Origin: Lentisphaerota bacterium
GTDB lineage: Bacteria; Verrucomicrobiota; Lentisphaeria; Victivallales; Victivallaceae
Length of the DNA stretch: 64,000 nucleotides
Reading direction: 5' to 3'
NCBI GenBank assembly: GCA_015061815.1
Contig: SUVW01000005.1
Coordinates: 80,549-144,548, forward strand
Positions 45,873 through 53,394 of the stretch are shown one piece after another (positions within the stretch are counted from its first letter, which is position 1; each line of letters begins with the position of its first letter). The translations under genes were made by a program, and so were the position numbers. Under the pieces are notes generated by a model. It made no database searches. It was given only the letters and a program-made list of their open reading frames with translations, and was not told where the DNA came from.

Positions 45873-46760
45873 TTACCGTTTTTCCGGCGGCAGGTGTTTG
45901 AGAAAACGTTTCAGGGCCGCCGAGTGGTTGTTCTTTTCCCATACCGCCATGATATTTACCGGGGGCAGGGGGATATCCAGCGGCCGGCTGATCACTTCAT
46001 CCGGTGCACCATGCATACACGATGCCGGGATCACTGCTGCTCCGAAACCGGCATGCACCATTGCCAGCATGGAACTTTTGTTTCGCGCATCCTGACGGAA
46101 ATACGGCAGCTCCGGCAGGTCGGAAGAGAGGATGGCCACCAGATGATCATAAACCGCCGGATTGACTTCCCGGGCAAAGAGTATGATCTGCTGACCGGCA
46201 AGATCCTCTTTCTTTACGCTTTCCAGAGAGGCCAGCAGGTGATCTTTCCTCATCGCAAGAAGGTAATTTTCCTGAAACACCAACCGGGTCGACAACCCGG
46301 CTGGTTCCCGGCCGAATGGCCGCATAAATCCGATATCCAATGTGCCGTTTTCCAATAATTTCTGCTGTTGTCCGGTTTCCAATTCCTGCAATTCCAGCTG
46401 CAGTTCCGGTTCTGATTTGCGTATTCCGGCCAATACTTGCGGTAAAAATGTATTTATGGCCGGTTCATTATAACCGATGCGAAGTTTACAGCTGTTTCCA
46501 CTGATAAAATCATTTATTTTACTTATTGCAGTTTGAGTTCTGGCAAGAATATGTTCGCACTCCGGCAGAAATATTTTCCCGGCTTCGCTCAATTGCACAG
46601 AACGGCTGGTCCGGGTAAACAGCGGAGTGCCCAGTTCATCTTCCAGTTTTTTTATGGCACTGCTCAAAGGAGCTTGGGTAATATGCAATTTTTCCGCAGC
46701 CTTGCGGAAGTGCAGCTCATGAGCAAGCGCGACAAAATAACGTATAGAGGTCAATTCCAT
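45873..46760 (-). CDS. LysR-family transcriptional regulator
   Basis: A 295-residue LysR regulator. The N-terminal helix-turn-helix is MELTSIRYFVALAHELHFRKAAEKLHITQAPLSSAIKKLEDELG, followed by LFTRTSRSVQLSEAGKIFL and a periplasmic-binding-protein-like effector domain (LRIGYNEPAINTFLP, DIGFMRPF, AGFGAAVIPAS). It is divergent from the hydratase-AtuA operon, and the two promoters overlap. This is the classic arrangement for LysR control of a catabolic operon by its substrate or an intermediate. Confidence 0.93.
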   Translation of the reverse strand: MELTSIRYFVALAHELHFRKAAEKLHITQAPLSSAIKKLEDELGTPLFTRTSRSVQLSEAGKIFLPECEHILARTQTAISKINDFISGNSCKLRIGYNEPAINTFLPQVLAGIRKSEPELQLELQELETGQQQKLLENGTLDIGFMRPFGREPAGLSTRLVFQENYLLAMRKDHLLASLESVKKEDLAGQQIILFAREVNPAVYDHLVAILSSDLPELPYFRQDARNKSSMLAMVHAGFGAAVIPASCMHGAPDEVISRPLDIPLPPVNIMAVWEKNNHSAALKRFLKHLPPEKR

Positions 46761-46803
46761 TGATTTTTCCCAATCGCAGATTGATTTTTATTTTGATATA
46801 ATA

Positions 46804-46832
46804 AATATATATCGTTTTGTTGTAAAAATCAA
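46804..46832 (-). promoter_or_regulatory. Promoter of the LysR gene
   Basis: Minus strand: TTGATT (46827-46832), 17 bases, TATATT (46804-46809). Its -35 element lies inside the spacer of the divergent operon promoter, so one bound LysR protein could affect both. Confidence 0.6.
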
Positions 46833-46847
46833 ATCGTGCAGTATATT
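46820..46847 (+). promoter_or_regulatory. Promoter of the hydratase-AtuA operon
   Basis: TTGTAA (46820-46825), 16 bases, TATATT (46842-46847), about 50 bases before the ATG at 46896. Confidence 0.6.
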
Positions 46848-46895
46848 TTTTATAGATATTGTAATTTCAACCGGTAAATTTTTGGAGGAATGTTT

Positions 46896-47797
46896 ATGAT
46901 AAAACGGGAAACGATCACACAAGCAATGTATGAGGCGATCTGTCTGGGAGCTACACGGATGCCGCCGGATGTCCGGAGCGCACTGCAGAAAGCATTGGCA
47001 GAAGAAACCGGAGAAATGGCAAAAAGCATTTGGAAATAAGTTTGCAGAATGCCGATATGTCAGAAAAAGGCAAAGGTTTGGTATGCGCTGATACCGGCTA
47101 TCCTCTCTTCTTTATTCATGCCGGCAGAAAAACACAAATTGAAGATGGCTTCAATACTTTGTGGGATTCTGCCCGGGAAGCTGTCGCGCTGGCAACGGAA
47201 AAGTGTTTTCTGCGGCCGACAATGGTCGATCCGCTGAATCGGAAAAATCCGGGGGATAACATCGGGCCGGGGATGCCTAAAGTGGAATTGATCTTTGACC
47301 GTGAGGATGATTCTCTGGAAATAGTGGCTGCTCCGAAAGGGGGAGGGTCAGAGATATTCGGAACATTTTACCGGATGATGTTCCCGGCTGATGGGAAAGC
47401 CGGGATAAAGAAATTTGTCATTGAATGTATCAAAGATGCCTGTTACGCCGGAAAAGTATGTCCGCCGGCAATCATCGGTGTCGGTATCGGCGGAACGGCT
47501 GATTTGTGCATGACATTGGCTAAAAAAGCGGCACTTTTACGTCCGGTAGGTTCTTCGCACCCTGATCCGGAGGTCGCGGAACTGGAAAAAGAACTCTATC
47601 AGGCGGCCCGTCAATTGGGGATCGGGCCGATGGGGTCCCGGGGGATAAATGCCGTTCTGGCGATCAATCTGGATACGGCAGTAACTCATACTGCCGCGTT
47701 GCCGGTAGCGGTAAACGCCCAGTGTCTGGTCGGAAGACGATGGATCGCCCGGATCGACGGTTCGGGAAATATTACTTACTCTGGAGAAATAAAATGA
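46896..47797 (+). pseudogene. Class I fumarase/tartrate dehydratase alpha subunit, frameshifted
   Basis: An Fe-S hydratase alpha subunit (TtdA/FumA N-terminal type) split over two frames. The ATG at 46896, with a GGAGG site, opens a 47-codon frame carrying the family N terminus (TRMPPDVRSALQKAL, EETGEMAKSI) and stops at 47037-47039. The rest continues from about 47030 in the frame shifted by -1 (EISLQNADMSEKGKGLVCADTGYP, then NKNPGDNIG-like, VCPPAIIGVGIGGTADLC, LLRPVGSSHPDPEVAELEKEL). The two parts join seamlessly at an ATTTGG run. One extra T there would restore IL-EISLQNAD as in TtdA. The Fe-S cysteines CADTG and CPP are intact. It may be a true inactivation, a sequencing error or, least likely, a programmed shift. 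Confidence 0.8.
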
Positions 47798-48417
47798 AAA
47801 ATATTCAATTGCCGATGAGCAGAAGCGATGCAGAAAGTCTGCAGCTGGGAGAGATGATTACAGTCAGCGGTATGCTGTTTACCGGACGGAGCAGATTTCA
47901 TATCCGGGCCGTTGCTGAAAATATTTATCCGGATATAGATTATGAAAAAATCAACTGCTTTTTTCATGTCGGTCCGGTGATGCGCAAGAATCAGGAAGAA
48001 TGGGAAGTCGTCAGCTGTGAACCGACCAGTTCCATCCGGTTTGAGCGTTACGGAGCAGATGTGGTGCGTAAATTCAATTTGCGTACTCTGATCGGTAAAA
48101 CCACAATGGGGCCGGGAACGGCAGAAGCATTGAAAGAGGTCGGCGGAGTTTATCTTTCCAAAATCGGATTAAGCGGCAATGCTTTGCGGGATCAGGTGAA
48201 AAAGGTGCATGAGGTACATTTTCTTGATGAATTGGGTAAAACCGAATGTTCATGGGTGTATGAAGTCGATCACTTCGGGCCGTTTTTTGTCGCTATCGAT
48301 GCCCGGGGACGCAACTATTTTGAAGAGTTGGCCGCAGAAGCCAACGCCCGGATGCCGGAAATAGAAAAAGCTCTGGATATCCCATGCGGATTTCAATATA
48401 CCGAGGTGAATGGATGA
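47794..48417 (+). CDS. Class I fumarase/tartrate dehydratase beta subunit
   Basis: A 207-residue beta subunit (FumA C-terminal/TtdB type) of an Fe-S hydro-lyase acting on a hydroxy diacid such as malate, tartrate or a related compound. Landmarks are LQLGEMITVSGMLFTGR, CFFHVGPVM, RTLIGKTTMGPGTAEALKEVGGVYLSKIG and VYEVDHFGPFFVAIDARGRNYFEEL. The ATG overlaps the alpha-subunit stop and has a GGAG site. The sequence alone does not settle the substrate; its context beside AtuA and DUF4387 genes argues against a housekeeping fumarase. Confidence 0.88.
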   Translation: MKNIQLPMSRSDAESLQLGEMITVSGMLFTGRSRFHIRAVAENIYPDIDYEKINCFFHVGPVMRKNQEEWEVVSCEPTSSIRFERYGADVVRKFNLRTLIGKTTMGPGTAEALKEVGGVYLSKIGLSGNALRDQVKKVHEVHFLDELGKTECSWVYEVDHFGPFFVAIDARGRNYFEELAAEANARMPEIEKALDIPCGFQYTEVNG

Positions 48418-49766
48418 AAAAGGATTGCGTGCGTTATCTTTCGCTGTGCGGATTGCTGGGGTATGGCTATGCGCCTGAATCATTGAAAAATGCGCTGGCG
48501 ATGGATCTGGATTTTGTCGGAGTAGATGCCGGATCTACCGATCCGGGACCATATTATCTGGGCAGTGGCAAAGGTTTTGTCAAAGCGTTGCAGGTAAAGC
48601 GTGATCTGCAGTTGATACTGCCGGAAATAAAACAGCGGAAAATTCCGCTTATCATCGGCAGTGCCGGAGGTTCCGGAGCAGCAGAACATGTCCGTAGCGT
48701 GTTGGATATAATCGGTGAGATCGCCAGAGAAAATGCTTTGGAATTCAAGACAGCAGTCATCTATTCCGATTTGTCAGAAGAAACGATACGGCAAGCTGCC
48801 GACGGACATCTTTTCAGCTGCGGCGGCTCACCGGAATTTGATCCGGAAATCATCGGCCGGTTGAGTAATCCGGTGGCACAATTTGGTACAGAACCAATTA
48901 TTGAAGCATTGCAAACCGGAGCAGAAGTCATTGTCGCCGGCCGCTGCTGCGATACTGCCGTGTTTGCTTCTTATCCGATTTGGAAAGGATTTCCGGCCGG
49001 ATTGGCTCTTCATGCTGCGAAAATAGCCGAGTGCGGAGCGTTGTGCGCCTTGCCGGTCGGTGCGAATGATTCGCTGGTGGTTGAGTTGTATCAGGATCAT
49101 TTTACTGTAGAACCGCCAAATCCGGCACGGCGATGCACTCCGGAATCAGTTGCAGCCCACTCTTTATATGAGCAGCCGGATCCCAACTGCTTTTATGAAC
49201 CGGAAGGTAAAATAGATTTAAGCGGATGCGAATTTGAGGCACTGAATGACCGTAAGGTCAAAGTTACCGGCAGCTCTCTGATTCCGGCAGAAAAACAGAC
49301 TACCAAACTGGAAGGGGCCGGATTAGTCGGTTTCAGAGCGATAACGATCGCCGGTATTCAGGACCCGGAAGCGATCAGGCATCTTGATGAAATCGCTTCA
49401 GGAGTCAGGGAGGCTGTGGCGCAAAGTGCCAATTTTATCAGTCCGCAAGAGTATACATTACGTTTTTTGCGTTATGGTTTGGATGCTGTTTCCCCTGTAC
49501 AAAATGGAGTAGAGCATTTCCCCCGGGAAGTTGGACTGGTTATTGAAGCGATCGCTCCGGAACAGGCACAGGCACAGGCTTTGATCGGATTGGCCCGTTC
49601 CAAAGCTCTTCATCAGGGATTCCCCGGACGCAAGGCTACTGCGGGAAATCTGGCATTCCCATTTTCCCCTTCGGATTTTTCCGGAGGAGAAGTGTATGAG
49701 TTTTTCCTCTACCATTTGACAGATTTGCCTTTGAAATTTACTCCGGAAGTGAGGATAATAAAATGA
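48414..49766 (+). CDS. AtuA-like (DUF1446) family protein
   Basis: A 450-residue protein of the acyclic-terpene-utilisation AtuA/DUF1446 family. The N-terminal VGVDAGSTDPGPYYLGSG, the IIGSAGGSGAAEHV segment and EVIVAGRCCDTAVFASYPIWKG are characteristic. AtuA is needed for citronellol and geraniol breakdown in Pseudomonas, but its chemistry is unknown, and many homologues sit in unrelated acid-degradation operons. The ATG at 48414 overlaps the beta-subunit stop. The next gene overlaps in turn, so alpha, beta, AtuA and DUF4387 proteins are made as one set. Confidence 0.88.
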   Translation: MKKDCVRYLSLCGLLGYGYAPESLKNALAMDLDFVGVDAGSTDPGPYYLGSGKGFVKALQVKRDLQLILPEIKQRKIPLIIGSAGGSGAAEHVRSVLDIIGEIARENALEFKTAVIYSDLSEETIRQAADGHLFSCGGSPEFDPEIIGRLSNPVAQFGTEPIIEALQTGAEVIVAGRCCDTAVFASYPIWKGFPAGLALHAAKIAECGALCALPVGANDSLVVELYQDHFTVEPPNPARRCTPESVAAHSLYEQPDPNCFYEPEGKIDLSGCEFEALNDRKVKVTGSSLIPAEKQTTKLEGAGLVGFRAITIAGIQDPEAIRHLDEIASGVREAVAQSANFISPQEYTLRFLRYGLDAVSPVQNGVEHFPREVGLVIEAIAPEQAQAQALIGLARSKALHQGFPGRKATAGNLAFPFSPSDFSGGEVYEFFLYHLTDLPLKFTPEVRIIK

Positions 49767-50068
49767 AACTTTATGATATGGCTGAAGTGTGCCGCAGTAA
49801 AAATGCCGGACCGTTTCAATTGACGATAGATTTGATGTTTGATGATCCTGAAAAGTATCGGAAATTATTGAATTCAAAAGTGTTTAATCCCAAAAACATT
49901 GCAATGCTCTATCAGATCGGACCGGAAACTGTTACGATCAAAACCTTTGAGAGGATCCTGACGGTAAAGGTGGTTATGGCGCGTAAATATTCTTCCGGTT
50001 CACCGATGGATAATGATGTTTACGGCAGTCAACAGCATTTCCCTTTGGGAGATTTGGAAATAATTTGA
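49763..50068 (+). CDS. DUF4387 family protein
   Basis: A 101-residue protein matching DUF4387: MKLYDMAEVCRSKNAGPFQLTIDLMFDD at the start and GSPMDNDVYGSQQHFPLGDLEI at the end. These small proteins are encoded next to, or fused to, AtuA-like proteins and are probably their partner subunit; this is known only from gene context. It overlaps the AtuA-like stop by ATGA and ends the operon about 75 bases before a terminator. Confidence 0.88.
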   Translation: MKLYDMAEVCRSKNAGPFQLTIDLMFDDPEKYRKLLNSKVFNPKNIAMLYQIGPETVTIKTFERILTVKVVMARKYSSGSPMDNDVYGSQQHFPLGDLEII

Positions 50069-50143
50069 AACAAATTGTCTTGTTTACAGTGATGAATCCA
50101 ATTGTTACTGTATAGTTGGGAAATTCATAATACAGTCAAAGAT

Positions 50144-50190
50144 AAAAAAGAACCGCATAAACCGGGACTCCGGAATGCGGTTCTTTTTTT
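50144..50190. terminator. Bidirectional terminator between DUF4387 and thyX
   Basis: A perfect 15-base stem, AAAAAAGAACCGCAT/ATGCGGTTCTTTTTT, with a 15-base loop. It has T tracts in both directions and serves the two convergent genes. Confidence 0.85.
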
Positions 50191-50209
50191 CAGGAACAGT
50201 TGCCTGTTA

Positions 50210-50905
50210 TTACCACTGCTGTCCTTGTTTTTCAAAATAAGCTGCCACATTGGGGATGAATGGTTTGATCAACTTTTTGATGGCAATTGCATATTCGCGG
50301 ATTTCCCATTGAGCATGATCGCTGTCCCGCAATTCAAGGAAATGGAGCAGATTTGAGAGATCGACAGTTCCCCAGAATGTCACCATCATGTTTTGCGGCA
50401 GAACTCCCCGGGCCTGTTCGCGGCAGACACCACCGGCCAATAATTTTTCGTACAGGTCCAAACTGGCTTTATTGTGACCGGCAATCAGAGCCGCCATAGC
50501 CGTGCCGTCAAAATCCGGATCACTGAAAGATGCCTGCCGGTTGTTTTCTGCCTGCCGCCGCAACTCTGCCGGAGTGTAGAATTCCATATCGATTTCCGTG
50601 TAACGGCGGGAAATTTCATTGTAACTCCAAGTCCGGTGGCGATGCCACTGGCCACGCACAAAAAGCGGACAGTGGATGCTGAAAGTAAAGACCATGTGCT
50701 CCAGAGGGCTGGTATGTTTGTTGGCGATAAGGTATTCCAACAGTTTGACGTCCCGATCTTCCATTTCGTTTTTCAGTTTACCGAAAGAGACCCGGGCGGC
50801 ATTTACGATAGTTGATTCATTGCCGAGGTGGTCGATCAAACCGACCCAGCCCTGACCGTCGAGAACTTTTACATGATTGGTCGGAGGTACATTAAGATGT
50901 TCCAT
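50210..50905 (-). CDS. thyX: Flavin-dependent thymidylate synthase
   Basis: Makes dTMP from dUMP with FAD, NADPH and methylenetetrahydrofolate. The 231-residue protein carries the ThyX motif RHRTWSYNEISRRY (family RHRxxSxNExSxRY), ARVSFGK and the closing Ser/Gln region. I start at the ATG 50903-50905, with an AGGAG site. Its leader, from a promoter at 51003-51031, contains a truncated copy of the dispersed repeat element. The dCMP deaminase at 38389-38883 would supply dUMP. Confidence 0.95.
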   Translation of the reverse strand: MEHLNVPPTNHVKVLDGQGWVGLIDHLGNESTIVNAARVSFGKLKNEMEDRDVKLLEYLIANKHTSPLEHMVFTFSIHCPLFVRGQWHRHRTWSYNEISRRYTEIDMEFYTPAELRRQAENNRQASFSDPDFDGTAMAALIAGHNKASLDLYEKLLAGGVCREQARGVLPQNMMVTFWGTVDLSNLLHFLELRDSDHAQWEIREYAIAIKKLIKPFIPNVAAYFEKQGQQW

Positions 50906-50936
50906 AATAAGACTCCTGAAAAATTTGAAATATATT

Positions 50937-50987
50937 GAGGTAATTTCAAAAGTCCTCAAAAAATTCAATTACTTTTGCAATCAACTC
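50937..50987. repeat. Truncated copy of the dispersed 165-base element
   Basis: GAGGTAATTTCAAAAGTCCTC at the left and ATTCAATTACTTTTGCAATC at the right match the two ends of the 165-base elements at 55991-56324, with the middle deleted. It lies in the untranslated leader of thyX. Confidence 0.7.
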
Positions 50988-51002
50988 ATACTGTTTTCAA
51001 AG

Positions 51003-51031
51003 AATATAGCACCGATAAACGAATAATGCAA
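51003..51031 (-). promoter_or_regulatory. Promoter of thyX
   Basis: Minus strand: TTGCAT (51026-51031), 17 bases, TATATT (51003-51008), giving a leader of about 90 bases. Confidence 0.6.
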
Positions 51032-51072
51032 CAACTCTGTATGAAAAAAGTGGATTTTTAATTTTCAGCAAT

Positions 51073-51110
51073 AAAAAACAGGCCGTTGCAGTATCGCAAC
51101 GGTCTGTTTT
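51073..51110 (-). terminator. typA terminator
   Basis: The stem AAAACAGGCCGTTGC/GCAACGGTCTGTTTT (one wobble) with loop AGTATC is followed on the minus strand by a T-rich tract. It lies about 20 bases beyond the typA stop. Confidence 0.8.
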
Positions 51111-51131
51111 GAGAAAAGAATCCGGAATAAA

Positions 51132-52937
51132 TCAGAGACCAAGCTCTTTGACATGCTGCCGCCGGCGTTCCAATTCTGTGAGCAGAATTTTACGCAAACG
51201 GATATTTTTGGGAGTTACCTCAACCAGCTCATCATCTTCGATATACTCCAAAGCCTGTTCCAGAGACATTTTTCTGGCGGGAGCGATTTTCATATTGCGG
51301 TCGCTTCCGGCGGCCCGGAGGTTGGTCAACTGTTTTGCCCGTTGCACATTAACCACCAGATCTCCGTCTTTGCAATGTTCTCCGACGATCATGCCTTCGT
51401 AGGCATCAGTTCCCGGTTCGATAAAAAATTCACCGCGCTGCTGAAGTCCATCGATAGCAAAGGGCAGGGCTTTGCCTGCCGCCATACTGACCATAACTCC
51501 ATTGGTCCGTCCCGGGATAGCTCCCTTAAAAGGCCCATAGTGATCAAAAATATGATTGACAATAGCTTCTCCCTGACTGGCTGTCAGAGCTTTGCTGCGG
51601 AAGCCGATCAGCCCTCTGGTCGGGATGAAAAAGTCCAGAACCTGACGGTTTCCCCGGGATTCCATTTGGATCAATTCCCCCCGGCGGATCCCCACCATTT
51701 CAATGATCTTTCCGGCGAAGTCATTGGGGACATCGACAGTAAGCCGTTCGACAGGTTCATTCTGTACGCCGTCGATTTCTTTGCAGATGACCTGCGGTTT
51801 GCCGACAGAAAATTCATATCCTTCCCGGCGCATGGTTTCCACCAGGATCGCCAGGTGAAGAACACCGCGTCCGGAAACATTGAAGGAATCTCCACTTACA
51901 GCTTCCACGCGCAGGGCGACATCTCTTTCGGTTTCGTTGAAAAGCCTTTCACGCAGCTGTCGGCTGCTGACAAATTTTCCTTCTTTGCCGAAAAACGGAG
52001 AATCGTTGATCCGGAAAAGCATGGACAAGGTTGGCTCATCAATGGCAATAGGCGGCATAGCTTCCGGTGTTTCCGCATCGCAGATGGTATCAGATATATC
52101 GATGTCTGGAATGCCGACAATAGCACAAAGGTCACCGCAATCAACGACACCGGTTTCCTTGCGGCCCAAACCTTCAAAGGTGAATAATTGCTTGACGTGA
52201 GCCGGGAGGATTTTTCCATCCCGTTTGATGATGGATAAAGGCTTGTGTAAATCAAGAGTTCCTCTGTATACGCGTCCGATACCGATACGTCCGACAAAAG
52301 TGGAATAATCCAGAGTCGCCACCTGCAATTGAACGGCACCTTCGCGCACCGGCGGCGGAGGAACGCAATCGATCATTGCATCAAGCAACGGCGTAAAAGA
52401 TTCCGGTTTGTCATCCAGATTACGAATAGCCCAACCGTCACGGCCGCTGGCGAAAAGGGTGGGGAAGTCCAATTGTTCATCCGAGGCATCCAATTCGCAG
52501 AAGAGATCGAAAACCTTATTTTGTATTTCCGCCGGCCGGGCATCAGGTTTATCCAGTTTGTTGATAACTACGACCGGACGTAAATTTAAAGAGAGAGCTT
52601 TGTCAAGGACGAAGCGGGTTTGCGGCATTGGGCCTTCGGCGGCATCAACGAGAAGCAGTACTCCGTCGGCGAGCTTTAAAACGCGCTCGACCTGACCGCC
52701 GAAGTCGCTGTGTCCGGGGGTATCGATGAGATTTATCTTGGTGTTGCGGTAAGTGATACTGATATTTTTGGACAAGATGGTGATTCCGCGTTCGCGTTCC
52801 AAATCGTTGCTGTCCAAGAAACATTCTTCTACAACTTCGTTGTCCCGAAAAAGTTTTGCCTGACGGGATATTTTATCGACCAATGTGGTTTTACCATGAT
52901 CCACATGAGCGATGATAGCGATATTTCTGATATCCAT
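51132..52937 (-). CDS. typA: Translational GTPase TypA/BipA
   Basis: A ribosome-associated GTPase needed for efficient 50S assembly and growth under stress. The 601-residue protein has G1 AHVDHGKTTL, the switch region DLERERGITILSKN, G3 DTPGHSDFGG, G4 NKLDKPDARP, then EF-G-like domains and the TypA-specific C terminus (RGLIGFRSKALTASQGEAI; RTNGVMVSMAAGKALPFA; PKNIRLRKILL). The length is normal. It has its own promoter and terminator. Confidence 0.97.
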   Translation of the reverse strand: MDIRNIAIIAHVDHGKTTLVDKISRQAKLFRDNEVVEECFLDSNDLERERGITILSKNISITYRNTKINLIDTPGHSDFGGQVERVLKLADGVLLLVDAAEGPMPQTRFVLDKALSLNLRPVVVINKLDKPDARPAEIQNKVFDLFCELDASDEQLDFPTLFASGRDGWAIRNLDDKPESFTPLLDAMIDCVPPPPVREGAVQLQVATLDYSTFVGRIGIGRVYRGTLDLHKPLSIIKRDGKILPAHVKQLFTFEGLGRKETGVVDCGDLCAIVGIPDIDISDTICDAETPEAMPPIAIDEPTLSMLFRINDSPFFGKEGKFVSSRQLRERLFNETERDVALRVEAVSGDSFNVSGRGVLHLAILVETMRREGYEFSVGKPQVICKEIDGVQNEPVERLTVDVPNDFAGKIIEMVGIRRGELIQMESRGNRQVLDFFIPTRGLIGFRSKALTASQGEAIVNHIFDHYGPFKGAIPGRTNGVMVSMAAGKALPFAIDGLQQRGEFFIEPGTDAYEGMIVGEHCKDGDLVVNVQRAKQLTNLRAAGSDRNMKIAPARKMSLEQALEYIEDDELVEVTPKNIRLRKILLTELERRRQHVKELGL

Positions 52938-52974
52938 TTTTATCTCTGTTTGTGGTGAAAATTAATATTTCCAT

Positions 52975-53003
52975 AATATACCACCGGAAAGTGTTTTCTG
53001 CAA
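52975..53003 (-). promoter_or_regulatory. Promoter of typA
   Basis: Minus strand: TTGCAG (52998-53003), 17 bases, TATATT (52975-52980). It lies immediately downstream of the hairpin array. Confidence 0.65.
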
Positions 53004-53034
53004 GTGTCTCGAAAGAATCTGAAGAGAGTTGTTC

Positions 53035-53394
53035 GTGAAAAAGATGTATGTTTTCTTTGCCTGCTTTCTTTTTCAAAAAAGGAAGCAGGGAATTGCGTTT
53101 TTCTTGTTTTACTTCTTTTCCCGTGAAAAAGATGTATGTTTTCTTTGCCTGCTTTCTTTTCAAAAAAGGAAGCAGGGAATTGCGCTTTTCTTGTTTTACT
53201 TCTTTTCCCGTGAAAAGATGTATGTTTTCTTTGCCTGCTTTCTTTTTCAAAAAGGAAGCAGGGAATTACGCTTTTCTTGTTTTACTTCTTTTCCCGTGAA
53301 AAGGTGTATGTTTTCTTTGCCTACTTTCTTTTCAAAAAAGAAAGTAGGGAATTACGCTTTTCTTGTTTTACTTCTTTTCCCGTGAAAAGAAGTA
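53035..53394. repeat. Tandem array of four ~87-base hairpin-forming units
   Basis: Units begin with GTGAAAA at 53035, 53123, 53210 and 53296 (88, 87, 86 and 86 bases), and a fifth begins at 53382. Each carries GATGTATGTTTTCTTTGCC, a hairpin CCTGCTTTC...GGAAGCAGG, then GGGAATT(G/A)CGC and TTGTTTTACTTCTTTTCC. In unit 4 both arms change together (CCTACTTTC/GAAAGTAGG). Length differences are in A and T runs only. The right end forms a separate perfect 10-base stem, TACTTCTTTT/AAAAGAAGTA (53369-53394). Most of the array lies between typA and copA; its right end is the 3' end of copA. No spacers, so it is not CRISPR. Confidence 0.85.

Noticed and set aside
52891..53250. 119-codon minus frame and several plus frames across the hairpin array
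   Set aside because: They consist of the repeat read in different frames and run into typA out of frame. Repeated peptide motifs here reflect the DNA repeat, not a protein gene, except for the copA tail.
53035..53394. CRISPR array
   Set aside because: Units are tandem with no unique spacers, about 87 bases long, and differ by homopolymer length; no cas gene nearby.
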